Source: Dissophora ornata
Lineage: Eukaryota > Mortierellomycota > Mortierellomycetes > Mortierellales > Mortierellaceae
Assembly: GCA_025201705.1 (NCBI GenBank)
Contig: MU616824.1
Span: forward strand, 1-39,013
Direction of reading: 5' to 3'
DNA: 39,013 bases
The notes under the pieces are model-generated. The model had not been told where the DNA came from and did not search any database. It saw only the letters and a program-made list of their open reading frames with translations. This document shows positions 18,554 to 29,107 of the stretch, one piece after another; within the stretch, counting starts at the first letter, position 1; every line of letters starts with the position of its first letter. A program made the translations under genes and the position numbers.

Positions 18554-19647
18554 ATGCAAGTCTTTTTCCGAACCCCCAAAGGGAAGACTGTTCCTAAAGA
18601 GCTTCCTGACACGTTCACGCTGGAAGATTTCATTAAGACCGCCGGTGAGGCGTTGGGGTTTATCAGTCGTGATGAGACTCTAGGCTGGAGATACACAGTC
18701 GGCAGCAAATCTCTGAATGTGAACAATGCCAAAGAGTTTGATGGGAAGAAGCAGTTCATCACCAAAGATTGCAACATATTTGTGCTTGGTCGTCTATTGG
18801 GGGGATGGACTCTTCCGGACACCCTTCAGGCCATTGCTGAGCAGCAACTTGAGGACGAACTTAATAAGGTGGACACAAAGCCTGCCGATTGCTCGATATG
18901 CCTCGACTCTGAGATGGACTGTCTTAAAGTATGCTGCGCCTGGATGTGCAGAGCGGATTTCAGGAGATGGTTGCTGGATAAGCAGTTCAAGGTGTCTTGC
19001 ACATTGTGCTCCAAAACAATTATGCTCAGAGACATATTCAAGACACCAGAATATGTTACAACTTTACAGGCTCTCGAGGATGAAAAGCAACTACTGAAGA
19101 ACATAGATTGCCAGCGCTGCTCCAACTGCAGTACGCTTTCGCTCAACGAAACCATGTACCCACGTCAGACGTGCGTCACGTGTGGTCGCACATATTGCTT
19201 CTTCTGCAACCGCAATTGGGATGCTGCAACAATGCACGATCGAAAGTACACGTGTGGCAAGGAATGTGTCTATGAGACCATGCTCTCTTTCGAGCTTGTT
19301 CCCTTCCACTACGACAAAAAAAAGAAGATCCCGAATAGACGTACATGTCCCCGCTGTTTCCATTTCGGCGCGTATGATAACAAATGCAGGTACCACACCT
19401 GCACGGAATGCAAGCTCTACTTTTGTTTTTATTGCCTCGAAGAGGTATGTTAACTTGGATTTGTTCCTTGTTGCGTAGCTTGTGATTGTTACAAAAGGCA
19501 TTAACTGATCTGTTTACTGTTGCTTTTCTTCCCACGTAACAACAGGCGACGGCGTGCAAGAAACGTCAGCCCTCGGGCCGTGCTGTTTGCGTCAAACCCC
19601 CCATCCCTCAAAATTACCTCATATTTCCAAGGCTGATTCCACTGTGA
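18554..19647 (+). CDS. Ubiquitin-like/RBR E3 ligase-like protein, copy 1
   Basis: Exons 18554-19444 and 19546-19647 (intron GTATGT ... CAACAG, phase 0) give 330 residues. Residues 1-84 look like a ubiquitin fold: MQVFFRTPKGKT at the start (ubiquitin begins MQIFVKTLTGKT) and FVLGRLLGG at 76-84, ending in Gly-Gly then Trp. A linker helix follows. RING1 spans about 113-152 (CSIC ... CCAWMC ... CTLC), an IBR-like region about 186-238 (C186, C189, C192, C207, C210, C215, C218, C234, C238), and an Rcat-like module about 265-301 (CPRC, C278, HTCTEC, FCFYC). C278 in NKCRYHTC aligns with the catalytic Cys of RBR ligases. RBR enzymes take ubiquitin from an E2 as a Cys thioester before transfer. The Ubl-then-RBR order recalls Parkin, but no RING0 is evident. 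AATAAA at 19767-19772. Confidence 0.9.
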
Positions 19648-21029
19648 TGACCCGTCGATGGCATGCGTGATAGGAATCAAGTATGGGCCATGTCGTCCAT
19701 TTTAATTAAACCTGCTGAAAGAGACAGCGGAAATAGTGTTATTTTGTTAAGTTGTATTCATGCCCCAATAAAATGATTGTCTGTGTTCATGCAGGGTTCC
19801 GCCAGCCTTCAACAATATTGTTCCTTGCGTTTCCAGCAAATTTAGAATGCTGGAAATAAAAGGTATAAGTTGCAAGTCCAGATCAAGGACCCACCCGCTA
19901 TCGTTAAAAAAAGATGAAAATAATATTTCGACGACCCTCTCGTCCTATGAGCCCGCCGACCATTCGAGCCATTGCTCCCCACACCAACTCCCACACGGAT
20001 GGCGCTTCGGAGGATAACGAAAGGAACGTCTTTTCGCACAGTTGCGCAAACCAGAGGAAAATCCATTGAAAAGTGACCGACTTTGCCTTTGGGTGATTTT
20101 ATCCTTCACCACCGGCTTGACATAGGGTTCATCGGAGCTGGGAAAGATGGCGAGGATGGCTTTACACGGGAATCACACAGAGGGTCGCCACCAAAGCCGT
20201 GACGACCAAGTATGTTTATTTGGAGGCGTTTTTTTTCTTTTTTCTTTTATCAATCAGCAATTTTCCTAATTGCACTCTGGTCACTCTGTTAGTCTGATGC
20301 ATTCCTTGATTATAGGCGTCGATGATGAGCCGATGAAGAGTCTGTTTAAACCAGTGGATCGGGCTTTCACTACGAAAGAGCCGGAGGTATCTCTCCTTCT
20401 GGATCAAGATATTTTAGACATACAGGAACGATTTCGAAGAAGCCGATCCAGTAGGTGCGATCAAGGCCATTCTATAAGAACGGCACCCTCGCCTTGGGAA
20501 GGGGCTCGGAGCAAGATTATTGGATTTTCAACACTATTTCAAGGTGGTGCGTTTATGTCGATTGATTTTTTTTCTTGGGCTGGGCTTTTTTTTTTGTGAA
20601 ATCAACAGGCTGGGTCGTTATACGATACCTTTCTCGGTGTTTGCGATGCACCTAACTGATAGATCTAGAACAATCCGAAATTGTGGATGCAAGGCTCTGC
20701 TGGTCCTGGAGACTCCTGGAAGCGTTATCGCAATATCCAACTAAAAATCGAAATGTAGAAGATAGTGTCGCGTTCTAGGACAGACTCTGACGCAGAGGTG
20801 TTATGTAAAACGGTTGAGCGAGACCAGATGAAGAGTATGATGTCACAGCCGAAAAATTGTGCGCGCTGAGGGCTGAGCATCGTCTCGGTGAGGATGTCTA
20901 TTAGAGGCTTGTGGTGGCATCCGCTGCCACGTTTCATGCTACACCGCTATGCCCACACACCTATTGACTGAAATCTGTCGTCCTCGGCCCGTATTGCTTA
21001 TGAATATGCGTGCTCAATGCTTAATTGTA
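19648..21029. other. Spacer between Ubl-RBR copies
   Basis: No convincing gene. Short plus-strand ORFs (20270-20599, 19914-20070) have no recognisable domain. The 3' end of copy 1 with its AATAAA lies at the left edge. Confidence 0.4.
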
Positions 21030-21086
21030 TGCGGTTATTTCGTCTGGACATGTCTCGCATAATGCCACTACATTTCCTCTCCACAA

Positions 21087-21092
21087 TATAAA
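21087..21092 (+). promoter_or_regulatory. TATA box of Ubl-RBR copy 2
   Basis: TATAAA about 93 nt before the ATG, in the same sequence context as copy 1. Confidence 0.6.
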
Positions 21093-21184
21093 CTGACCTC
21101 AGGCTTTGGAACTTCCTATTTTCCTATCTTCCTATCCACCTTTCACCTTCCATTTTCGCCCACAATACGAGAACCCAGCGCAAA

Positions 21185-22280
21185 ATGCAAGTCTTTTTCC
21201 AACCCCTCACTGGGGGGCCTATTGTTAAGGAGCTTCTCGACAAGTTCACACTGAACGATTTCATTATGGCCGCAAGTGAGGCGTTGGGGTACAACAGTCG
21301 TGAGATTCTAAAATTGAGATTCGCAGTCAGCAACAAAAATCTGGATGTGAAAAATGAGAAGGGGTTTGATGAGAATAAGCATTTCATCACCAAAGATTGC
21401 AACATCTTTGTGCTTGGTCGTTTATTGGGGGGATGGACTCTTCCGGACACCCTTCAGGCCATTGCTGAGCAGCAACTTGAGGACGAACTGGACAAGGTGG
21501 ACACACAGACTGCTGATTGCACGATATGCCTCGACTCTGAGACGGACTGTCTTAAAGTATGCTGCGCCTGGATGTGCAGAGCGGATTTCAAAAGCTGGCT
21601 ACTGGACAAACAATTCAAGGTGTCCTGCACATTGTGCTCCAAAGCAATTATGTTCAGAGACATATTCAAGACACCAGAATATGTTGCAACCTTACAGGCC
21701 CTCGAGGATGAAAAGCAGCTACTGAAGAACATAGATTGCCAGCGCTGCTTCGACTGCAGTACGCTTTTGCACAACGAAACCATGCACTCATGTCAGAAGT
21801 GCATCACGTGTTGCCGTGAGTTCTGCTTCTTCTGCAACCGCAACTGGAATGCCGAGACAATGCGCAATCAAAAGTACACGTGTGGCAAGGGGTGTGTCTA
21901 TGAGACCATGCTCTATTTCGAGCCTATTCCCTTCCACTACAACAAAGATATGAAGATCCCGAATCGACGTACATGTCCCCGCTGTTTCAATTTCGGCGCG
22001 TATGATAACAAATGCAAGTACCACACCTGCACTGAATGCAAGTTCACCTTTTGTTTTCTTTGCCTTGAAGAGGTATGTTGACTTGGATTCGTTCCTTGTT
22101 GCGTAGCTTGTGTGATTGTTGCAAAAGGCATTGATTGATCTGTATGTTGTTGCTTTTCTTCCCACATAACAATAGGAGAAGGAGTGCAAGAGAAAATATA
22201 AGTCCCGGTACGACCATGCCTGCGTCAAAACTCCCATCCCTCAGGACTACTGCATGTTTCCAAGGCTGATTTCGCAGTGA
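21185..22280 (+). CDS. Ubiquitin-like/RBR E3 ligase-like protein, copy 2
   Basis: Exons 21185-22072 and 22176-22280 (intron GTATGT ... AATAG, phase 0) give 330 residues. It has the same layout as copy 1: ubiquitin-like residues 1-83 (MQVFFQPLTGG ... FVLGRLLGG), RING1 from C112 (CTICLDSETDCLKVCCAWMC), IBR-like cysteines including an extra pair in HSCQKCITCC, and Rcat with the candidate catalytic Cys at 277 (NKCKYHTC). The Ubl domain is much more diverged between copies than the linker plus RING1, which are almost identical over DNA-level blocks. The second exon also differs (EKECKRKYKSRYDHAC versus ATACKKRQPSGRAVC). Both copies keep all visible zinc ligands, so both look functional. Confidence 0.9.
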
Positions 22281-22599
22281 CGATTCGCCGATTTCGTGCG
22301 CGTCAGGCTGCACACAAGCAAAGCGCCTTCGAAGGGGTCAAGTACGGGGGCGGGAGACAGTCAGACATGCAGGCAGCTCATCGTCCCTTTTTTCTGACGT
22401 ACATAGTTGAAGTTATTTATGCTATTTTTGGTACCCAGCTGGCTGCCGAGTTTTACCTTAAAGCCACATTGGCTGTTCGCTTGCGCCTGCCCTTGTGACA
22501 ATGGCGCTTTTGCCGGTAGTGCTTCTGCTAATAGTACTTTTGCGGATATTGATTGAGCTTGATGGTGCCTGTGTCTGTGCTTGAGCTGGGTGCTTGAGC
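22281..22599. other. Intergenic, possible 3' extension of the transposon relic
   Basis: A minus-strand frame (22654-22361) reads into Gln/Ser/Ala-rich sequence with no domain. It may be degraded transposon or spacer sequence. No gene called. Confidence 0.3.
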
Positions 22600-22845
22600 T
22601 GGTGCTGCGGGTGGCGCATGCCCCCTGCCAATGGTACATTCCTTTGTCATCCACTGGCAGGTATAGAGCGGTCTTAGATATTATGACCTGCCATAATGTC
22701 GCGGTTCAAAACAACCTGCGAATTTCCACCTGCCCAACAAACTTCTCGCAGACGGGGCACTTCTTTGAGGTGTAGTGTTCATTGACTCCAACGACTATCA
22801 CCCATCTGGCAAGAGCCCCTTGACCTTTGGATCTTGAGCTAATTT
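22600..22845 (-). pseudogene. Decayed zinc-ribbon/RuvC-III tail, TnpB/Fanzor-like
   Basis: On the minus strand one frame reads WVIVVGVNEHYTSKKCPVC, then EKFVGQVEIRRLF and a stop. A second frame picks up immediately with NRDIMAGHNI and a stop, and a third block reads LYLPVDDKGMYHWQ. The order (G-V-x-E-x-x-T-S-x-x-C-x-x-C, then R-D-x-x-A-x-x-N) is the C-terminal zinc ribbon plus RuvC-III motif of TnpB/Fanzor-type nucleases. The second CxxC pair is missing, apparently lost in a small deletion at the frame change. No upstream RuvC-I/II was identified by eye before the gene fragment at 23.3 kb. The family call is by motif only; another zinc-ribbon transposase is possible. Confidence 0.5.
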
Positions 22846-23342
22846 ACAATATCAAGGACGCGGTAGCATCGGAGGAGCCAATTCGATTGCGAGAGCTATA
22901 TCCACATCTAGCGAAACTAATAAGCGCTCCCATGGAGGAAAATAGTTTCTTTCTTCCTTATCTCTCTCTTCTTCATCCCTTTCTCCCTTCCCTTTTCTTG
23001 AACCCTCGCTCATCTGCAATTTCGATACATTCACTCAACTTGCAGATGTACTCATCACTGAACACGTCAAATATAACTCCCAGATTTTTGACTTTTCGTA
23101 GAGTACAAAGCAACTTTTTTTGTACATCCGCTCGAAATCAACCAAGAGCAACGTGTTTGTAGATGGCAGTAGGGTCGGCCCTGGATACGGAATTATCACT
23201 TTTATTGCAGCCTTGATTTGTTGTTCCAGTAATCTTAGGTCATGCGCTCATTGTATGAACCTCCCCAAGCACTGGTCGAGCCTCGATTTGCTAAAGATTG
23301 CACCCAAATACAGTCAATTTGTTAACAGGCCAAGGAATATTT
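22846..23342. other. Non-repeat sequence left of the membrane-protein array
   Basis: Minus-strand fragments such as LRKVKNLGVIFDVFSDEY (about 22990-23100) look coding-derived but are broken by stops. No gene is assigned. The array homology begins abruptly near 23343. Confidence 0.3.
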
Positions 23343-23374
23343 GTTGATGCGCATTTTCTCTTGATATTTGATAG

Positions 23375-24040
23375 CTAGATCCGGGGTCCATATTCTCCTG
23401 GGATATAACCACAAATCCAGAACCAATTGTTGCGCCTCTCCAACTCGCCAAGAACGAATCTGGTTCAGTGTATCTACAAGGGTGGCCCTCGGATAAAACC
23501 ATGAACATGGCGCCTCTTTACACCAACGAGACCGGCTTTGCAGAATCGTTTGTCTTCAGTGGCGGAGAATATTCGTACAGCATCAACAGCGCCGGCGACG
23601 TGGCAGCCTATACAATCACCAATTTTGGTGGCAACTTCACATCCATTAACCCTAACTACGAAGCGCCGCCAAAAATCTCGGTTTCAACCATCATACTGAT
23701 CGTGATCGGAGAGATTGCGGTCGTTGTAGGGTTGTTCTTTGCCAGACGTTGGTTCGTGACCTGGAGGGACCGGAAGAGACTGCAAAAAGAGGAGTGTTTG
23801 GAGGAACACCCTGCTGGTATTGCTCTGAAGCCGCTGCAAGAATCACATAGTGACATCACGTTAATCATTCCAAACAGGGAGGAAGCCAACAACAGAAGGG
23901 CCACAGAGCAGCAGCTGCAACGTGATTTAAGTAGTGCATCGACGGTTCCTGGCCTTGGGAGGAGCGATGGTCTAGAGCTACTCGCGTTCTCAACTCACCC
24001 TTCCCCAACCATTGTCACAACTAATATAGATAGTTCGTGA
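23375..24040 (+). pseudogene. Membrane glycoprotein gene A, only last exon kept
   Basis: This 666-nt block equals exon 3 of copies B and C (same length, same intron acceptor TTTGATAG before it). It encodes about 221 residues: the ectodomain end (FSWDITTNPEP ... NPNYEAPPKIS), one membrane helix (about residues 103-125, STIILIVIGEIAVVVGLFFA), a basic stop-transfer RRWFVTWRDRKR, and a cytoplasmic tail ending TNIDSS. Exons 1 and 2 are absent, because homology stops about 30 nt into the intron upstream. The reading frame is intact. An ATG at 23501 or 23510 could start a short membrane protein, but no promoter is evident. It is most likely a truncated relic at the array edge. Confidence 0.75.
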
Positions 24041-24196
24041 GATTATTTCAGATAATGCAAATGTATATTATGTCGCTGTAAACTAGACTGTCGTTGTTCT
24101 CGGCTCTCCAGAAATCCTTGGCTTCCTTTCATTTTAGCCACAAGTAGCGGTGAATGAATTATTGCACAGATTGACAACCAGAGTCAGAATGTTTGT

Positions 24197-24224
24197 ACCA
24201 AGAGAAAGCAAAAATTCTCTTGGT
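24197..24224. terminator. Conserved 3' stem-loop, copy A
   Basis: Perfect 10-bp arms ACCAAGAGAA and TTCTCTTGGT around an 8-nt A-rich loop, 157 nt after the stop of gene A. Repeated after genes B and C. Confidence 0.6.
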
Positions 24225-25372
24225 GGACTCGTAGTAAATACCAGTCAATCTTCCCTCCTCCTCCGCACCTAACGACATCCATCAGTTTTTTATTTATTAT
24301 AGTTTTCTAATACATACCATATCATTTTCCCGCGGATACTTATTCTAAGCATTGCATTTTGATGAGATTTAGTTTTCGTGAGCCGCATTATCATGAATAT
24401 GCTTTTGCTCCTTCCAAGTTACTGCGAGGGTTCGTCCATAACTATCAAGATGTTTACAGGCACAAGGAATGCGAGTGAGTGTAGGTAGGGAATAGACAAA
24501 GAATAAACTGGGGAGCAGGAGCACTAGGTAAGGAGATTGTCACAGATAATGGGCCTGATTTAACTGCCACACCTAAGTCAAATTCTGTACAGTTCATCTG
24601 GAAATACTCTGGATAGTGCATTCCAGCTGGAAAAGAGATCCATGCTACTACAAAATCGTACTACTCAATTTCCAGGACATTAAGCTTTCTTTTGTTGTGT
24701 ACGGCATTGAGAGAAAATGGGAGTGTGGGAATGTGAAGCAGTGAAAGTGTCAATAAATAATGCAGAGAGATGACGGGGAATGGCTGCGGAAGGGTGGGAC
24801 AAAAGTGAGGGTATTTATAAAGACCGAACAAGGCGGGAAGGAAAAAAAAGTAAAATTCTCGGTTTCGGCAACAGTGAATTGTGAAAAGAAGAAAGGCTCC
24901 AAGTGACGGTTCATGGCAGCCATCGATAATAGCCTTTAGGATAGCCATCTAGCCCAAGGGCCCAAGGGCCAGTCCAAGTTCCCCAAACCATTGGCCCATG
25001 TGTTGTACGAATCGTAGAAAATTGCGCGAAATAGAAGACAGATAAAAGAGTCGCACAAATCCTTGAGCATACGCACTTTGATTAAACATGCCGATCTTTT
25101 GCGAGCCTTTTGTGCCTGGGAAAGTACTGTAGTTGAACTTCCGTTGGCAATCGCATTTAAATACACGTTCACTAATTCCAAACAGGCGGCCCTTCAACTG
25201 CGGGCGTCAAGGGCACGCGAACAGGCACAAGGAGTCGAGGGCGAGGAGAGCAAGAAAAGAGTGCATCCGGAAGATGCGGTTTAAAGCACCTCTGGATAGA
25301 AACCGGGAAAAATTGTCCATCCCTCGCTCGGAAATGGGAAAAAAAAAGAGTACGCATTCAATGAAGTGGGTG

Positions 25373-25418
25373 CAGGATGTAGATGCAGGTTGGGTCAGGA
25401 TGTAGATGCAGGTTGGGT
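25373..25418. repeat. 23-bp tandem duplication
   Basis: Two adjacent perfect copies of a 23-bp unit (begins CAGGATGTAGATGCAGG). The matching place in the second spacer (about 30277) has one copy, so this is a slippage event after the large duplication. Confidence 0.9.
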
Positions 25419-25668
25419 CAGGAGTCAACATATAAAGAAGTCTGAAGTAAAAGGCGAGTACGAATAAAGAGGGCAAGCCTTGTCTAAACTAGAGCAAGCA
25501 AAGCGACGAACATATGCTCAACGAGGCCAGCTAGAGTTCGCTGCCGATTTTGAAATCAATTAAGTCTTGACACATTCCATGGATATGTCACAACTTGATT
25601 AACTCATTCCGCTTTGACAACAAAGTCGCAAACAGTATTATGCATTTGTTCACCTGCCAATAAATTTG

Positions 25669-25674
25669 TATAAA
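25669..25674 (+). promoter_or_regulatory. TATA-like site in spacer 1
   Basis: TATAAA followed by a CT-rich run, conserved in spacer 2. It lies about 1.46 kb before the gene B ATG, so it would serve a long leader, an upstream exon or a noncoding RNA. Confidence 0.35.
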
Positions 25675-26068
25675 AAAGTCGACGACTTCTCACGTCCATT
25701 ATCTGAAACCAGCGACCCTTTCTCACCTCAATCTTTGATTCAAAGCCCTCCTTTCAATAGCAGTTACCAAGATCAAATATTTAACTTGTCATCAGATGCG
25801 TATCAGTAAAGCGCTAGCGTGTCCAAGAATCGCTCAATGCGTGCAACAAACCTAAGATATAGCTACTAAGCCATGCAAGACCGCTGCACAATTTTATCCT
25901 CATAATGCAATTATATTTGCCACTAATGAACATCATTTTCAAGAGCTACCTAAAGCCATGATCCCAAGGTGCGATTGCGGAGGAAAAGTACCATGGCAAC
26001 TATGCACTCGATGGTGATGGGTCGTTGTTCTGACTTAGTCACAACTTAGTAAAAGCGTACCACGACGT

Positions 26069-26091
26069 GTGGGCTGTAAGCAATCGCCCAC
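26069..26091. promoter_or_regulatory. Conserved hairpin in identical block, spacer 1
   Basis: GTGGGC and GCCCAC arms around an 11-nt loop, inside a roughly 70-nt stretch identical in both spacers. Confidence 0.35.
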
Positions 26092-27126
26092 CCACGAGAG
26101 CCGTATGTTAAACGCCTTGCATCTCGGTGCGAATATACCACTCGTGTCTGATCAGATAGCAGCTGCACAGGGCCTTGAAGAGCGTTGAATGTTTTTACCC
26201 TTGGTAGCGAGTGTGTTTCTAACAGGCTGACTCTCCATCGGACGTAATAAAAGAAATAACTTGGTTTTGGTCAGTCGACTGACTGACATGGGACTTGATG
26301 TTTTATCAAATTGGCCTTTGTGGATGAGTGGCGGGGACTGAAATATCAAGTGCCGTAGGAAGTCGGTTATTTAAAATCCGCTACCAGAGCCGACTAATGG
26401 TCGGCTGTGCTAGTGCTGGAGCCCACTTCAAAAAAACTCCCCCTCCCATTGGCCGGAAACCTTATTGAGAGATATCCAAAGTCGACTTTGCGGGATGACA
26501 GAAGCAAAAGACTACAGCCCAAAGATACTTGCATGGGCGATCAAATAAGCCCAACTACGAACTATATCTATGAGCCTCTTCCAGGCTCAACGTCGGTCAT
26601 GGCACCAAACATTCATTGTTTTCACCTACAATCGAAGGTGGGGTTTGAAAGGGGGGTGGTCGTTGAGATAGGAGGCGAGGGGAAATCCTTCATCCCAGGC
26701 GTTATTGGAATTTGGAACGGTAATACTCTGCCTTTTCCAGAAAGGATTCCAGTGCGTGAAAGAAGAACCATGGAAGCAGACATCTGGTGTTTGGTAGTCG
26801 CATGTGGACTTTTCTTTCCTTTTTTTCACACACTCAGAAATGTGATCAAAACAAAGAATAAAGGTGACACATCATTGGATGGTTCCTGTTGTTACTTTCG
26901 AGAGCACAACAACAATAGCACAGAATTTACCCTGAGACGTGAGACGCGGAATCTGCCTGCCTTTTCCCCAACTCTAATTTCCTCGAGCATTCAAATACCC
27001 GGCCTCCTCCCTTTCTTCATTCTTCTTTCCACTCAGCCAAGTCACTCCTTTGCCCTTACTTTGCAACTCACACCGCTTTCCTGTAACCAGACATCGGTCA
27101 CAACCGTCTTCTCCTCTACACGCTCC

Positions 27127-28940
27127 ATGACGACCAATCAGCTGACCCCGTTCTGTTTCGCAACGGATGGTAACTCGGTCTACGCTACCGCGTACGCATA
27201 CAATGTCTATGACAGCTACCCCGCTAGCGATTACCCCACCTGGCTGGTCCTCCTTAAGGCCAGCACCCTCCTGCAGCAATCCGGCAATACAAACACAGAT
27301 CCTCACAGCCTCTCATGGTCCGTTGCCAATTCGGCTCCAAGGACGAGTGTCAACCTGCTGCCTGGTGTCATCTACAGGGTTTCCTGTGGCGTTAGTGCCA
27401 AGACTGGGATGTTCGTGCTGCATGTACAGGAACCCTCCTTTGGAAGCGCTTTTAGTATCCGTATGCGGACGATGATACCGGTGACTGAAAGCTCGTCGTT
27501 CTACAGTGCCGGAAATGTCCAACTCTTTCTGGATGAATTTAAATCGAGCGAAAGCCTGAGATGGTACCCGAGTTATAATGCACCCTTGTTCTCGCTGATG
27601 GACATCGCTTGGCCTACGGGAGTAAGCAATAACACCAAGACCAACACCACCATGACAACCACATCGGGGGTTAATCAATCAAGTAACTCGTCTACAGAGT
27701 GGGTCCAGGCAACCGTTTTTGACGCAAAGCTCGCTTTCACAACTAGCGTTAACGGAGTCTTCTCCGTAACTCCTCAGTCATTTATAACCGCCGTAATACT
27801 TTAACTATACATGGTTTTGCTATGCCCTCCCCATAAACCTATGTGGTCTAATTGACTCTTGTCTTCTTTTAACATCACGCAGGTTTGGAACTCCAGCGCA
27901 TCCATGCCCTTCAATGCGGCAACCGCTTACGATAACAACACCGTTTACATGGTTACCGGCGATGAAGGCACCGACTCGTTTATGACTTCCATGCCGATAG
28001 TGCTCCAGTCCGACCTGACAACCATTAACGGTACGCTGGGCCACCAATACAAGATCCCAGGATCATTATCCTGCTCAGGCTTTGCGAGCATGATTGCTGC
28101 CAAGAATCGCTATGTTCATCTTATCTGCAAGGGCTTAAATGTAAGTTCCGATAAATGAAACTCAAGCAATACCTGCTCCAACAAAAGGCAGGGATAAAAT
28201 CCTTGTGCCTCATGTATTCGTATTCATCACCATAACGTTAATCAACATGCGCATTTTATCTTGATATTCGATAGCTAGATCCGGGATCCAGATTCTCCTG
28301 GGATATAACCACAAATCCAGAACCTATTGTTACGCCTCTCCAACTCGCCAAGAATGAATCTGGTTCAGTGTATCTACAAGGGTGGTACTCGAATAAAACC
28401 ATGAACATGGCGCCTCTTTACACCAACGACACCGGCTATGCAGAATCGTTCGTCTTCAGTGACGGAGAATATTCGTACAGCATCAACAGCGCCGGCGACG
28501 TGGCAGCCTATACAATCACCAATTTTGGTGGCAACTTCACATCCATCAACCCTAACTACGAAGCGCCGCCAAATCTCTCGGTTTCATCCATCATCCTGAT
28601 TGTTATCGGAGCGATTGCGGTCGCTCTAGGGTTGTTCTTTGCCAGACGTTGGTTCGTGACATGGAGGGATCGGAAGAGACTGCACATGGATGAGTGTTTG
28701 GAGGAACACCCTGCTGGCATTGCTCTAGAGTCGCTGCAAGAATCACATAGTGACATCACGTTGATCATTCCGAACACGGGGGAGGTCAACAACGGAAGGG
28801 CCACAGAACAGCAGCTGCAACATGATTTAAGTAGTGCGTCGATGGTTTCAAGCCATGGGAGGGGCGATGGTCTAGAGCTACTTGCGTTTTCAACTCACCC
28901 TTCCCCAACCATTGTCACAACTAATATAGATAGTTCGTGA
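27127..28940 (+). CDS. Single-pass membrane glycoprotein, copy B
   Basis: Exons 27127-27792, 27883-28140 and 28275-28940 give 529 residues; both introns are phase 0 (GCC|GTAATA ... GCAG; AAT|GTAAGT ... GATAG). Residues 1-410 are an extracellular-looking domain with clustered N-glycosylation sequons (NNT, NTT, NQS, NSS around 165-195) and repeated Val/Ser/Thr-rich strands. One membrane helix lies at about 412-433 (SIILIVIGAIAVALGLFFA), followed by basic ARRWFVTWRDRKR and a 96-residue tail. The charge pattern fits N-outside. The start is doubtful: the frame is open far upstream and includes a signal-peptide-like FFILLSTQPSHSFA just before this ATG, without a clear ATG of its own. No family is recognised; a cell-surface role is inferred from topology only. 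Confidence 0.7.
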
Positions 28941-29079
28941 GATTTTAGATAATGTAACTGTAATTTTCGCTGTCGTTGTTCTCTGCTCGCCGGAAGCCCT
29001 TGGCACACTTTCATTTTTAGCAACAACTAGCGGTGAATGAATGATTGTACAGATTGACAACAAGAGTCAGAATGTTTGT

Positions 29080-29107
29080 ACCAAGAGAAAGCAAAAATTC
29101 TCTTGGT
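29080..29107. terminator. Conserved 3' stem-loop, copy B
   Basis: Same arms ACCAAGAGAA and TTCTCTTGGT and the same loop as copy A, 140 nt after the gene B stop. Confidence 0.6.

Larger units (their letters stand above)
18400..19647 (+). repeat. Tandem duplication unit 1 (Ubl-RBR gene and promoter)
   Basis: Strongly similar to 21030-22280 (offset about 2.63 kb), including the promoter from about 150 nt upstream of the ATG, the coding exons and the intron. Similarity fades just after the stop codon and upstream of about 18400. Confidence 0.85.
21030..22280 (+). repeat. Tandem duplication unit 2 (Ubl-RBR gene and promoter)
   Basis: Second copy of the unit at 18400-19647. The promoter blocks share long runs of identity around the TATA box. 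Confidence 0.85.
24041..26970. repeat. Duplicated 3-kb spacer, first copy
   Basis: Closely matches 28941-31900. It contains a 3' hairpin (24197-24224), weak minus-strand ORFs (24661-24948, 24936-25197) whose frames are not well kept in the second copy, a TATA-like site (25669-25674) followed by CT-rich sequence, and a 70-nt block identical in both copies (from 26062). No protein gene is called. Confidence 0.7.
23343..28240 (+). repeat. Array unit 1 (about 4.9 kb): truncated gene A and spacer
   Basis: Direct repeat with period about 4.9 kb. Position 23466 matches 28366, and the spacer from 24041 matches that from 28941, extending through the gene B leader. The left break lies inside intron 2 of gene A. 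Confidence 0.85.

Noticed and set aside
20105..20180. A stretch reading D-I-G-F-I-G-A-G-K, like the start of a pyrroline-5-carboxylate reductase or other Rossmann dehydrogenase
   Set aside because: The frame shifts immediately after the motif, no downstream homology is seen and there is no plausible start; too short to call a pseudogene.
20270..20599. 109-codon plus-strand ORF between the Ubl-RBR copies
   Set aside because: No recognisable domain, no promoter or intron signals that help, and it runs into T-rich sequence.
24661..25197. Minus-strand ORFs in spacer 1, with partial counterparts at 29554-30079
   Set aside because: Indels between the copies break the frames, so they are not under coding constraint.
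25796..25860. Conserved ATG followed by MRISKA after the spacer TATA box, as a possible first exon of the membrane-protein genes
   Set aside because: The two copies diverge in frame right after it, and the only GT donor there gives a phase that does not fit the acceptors before 27127.
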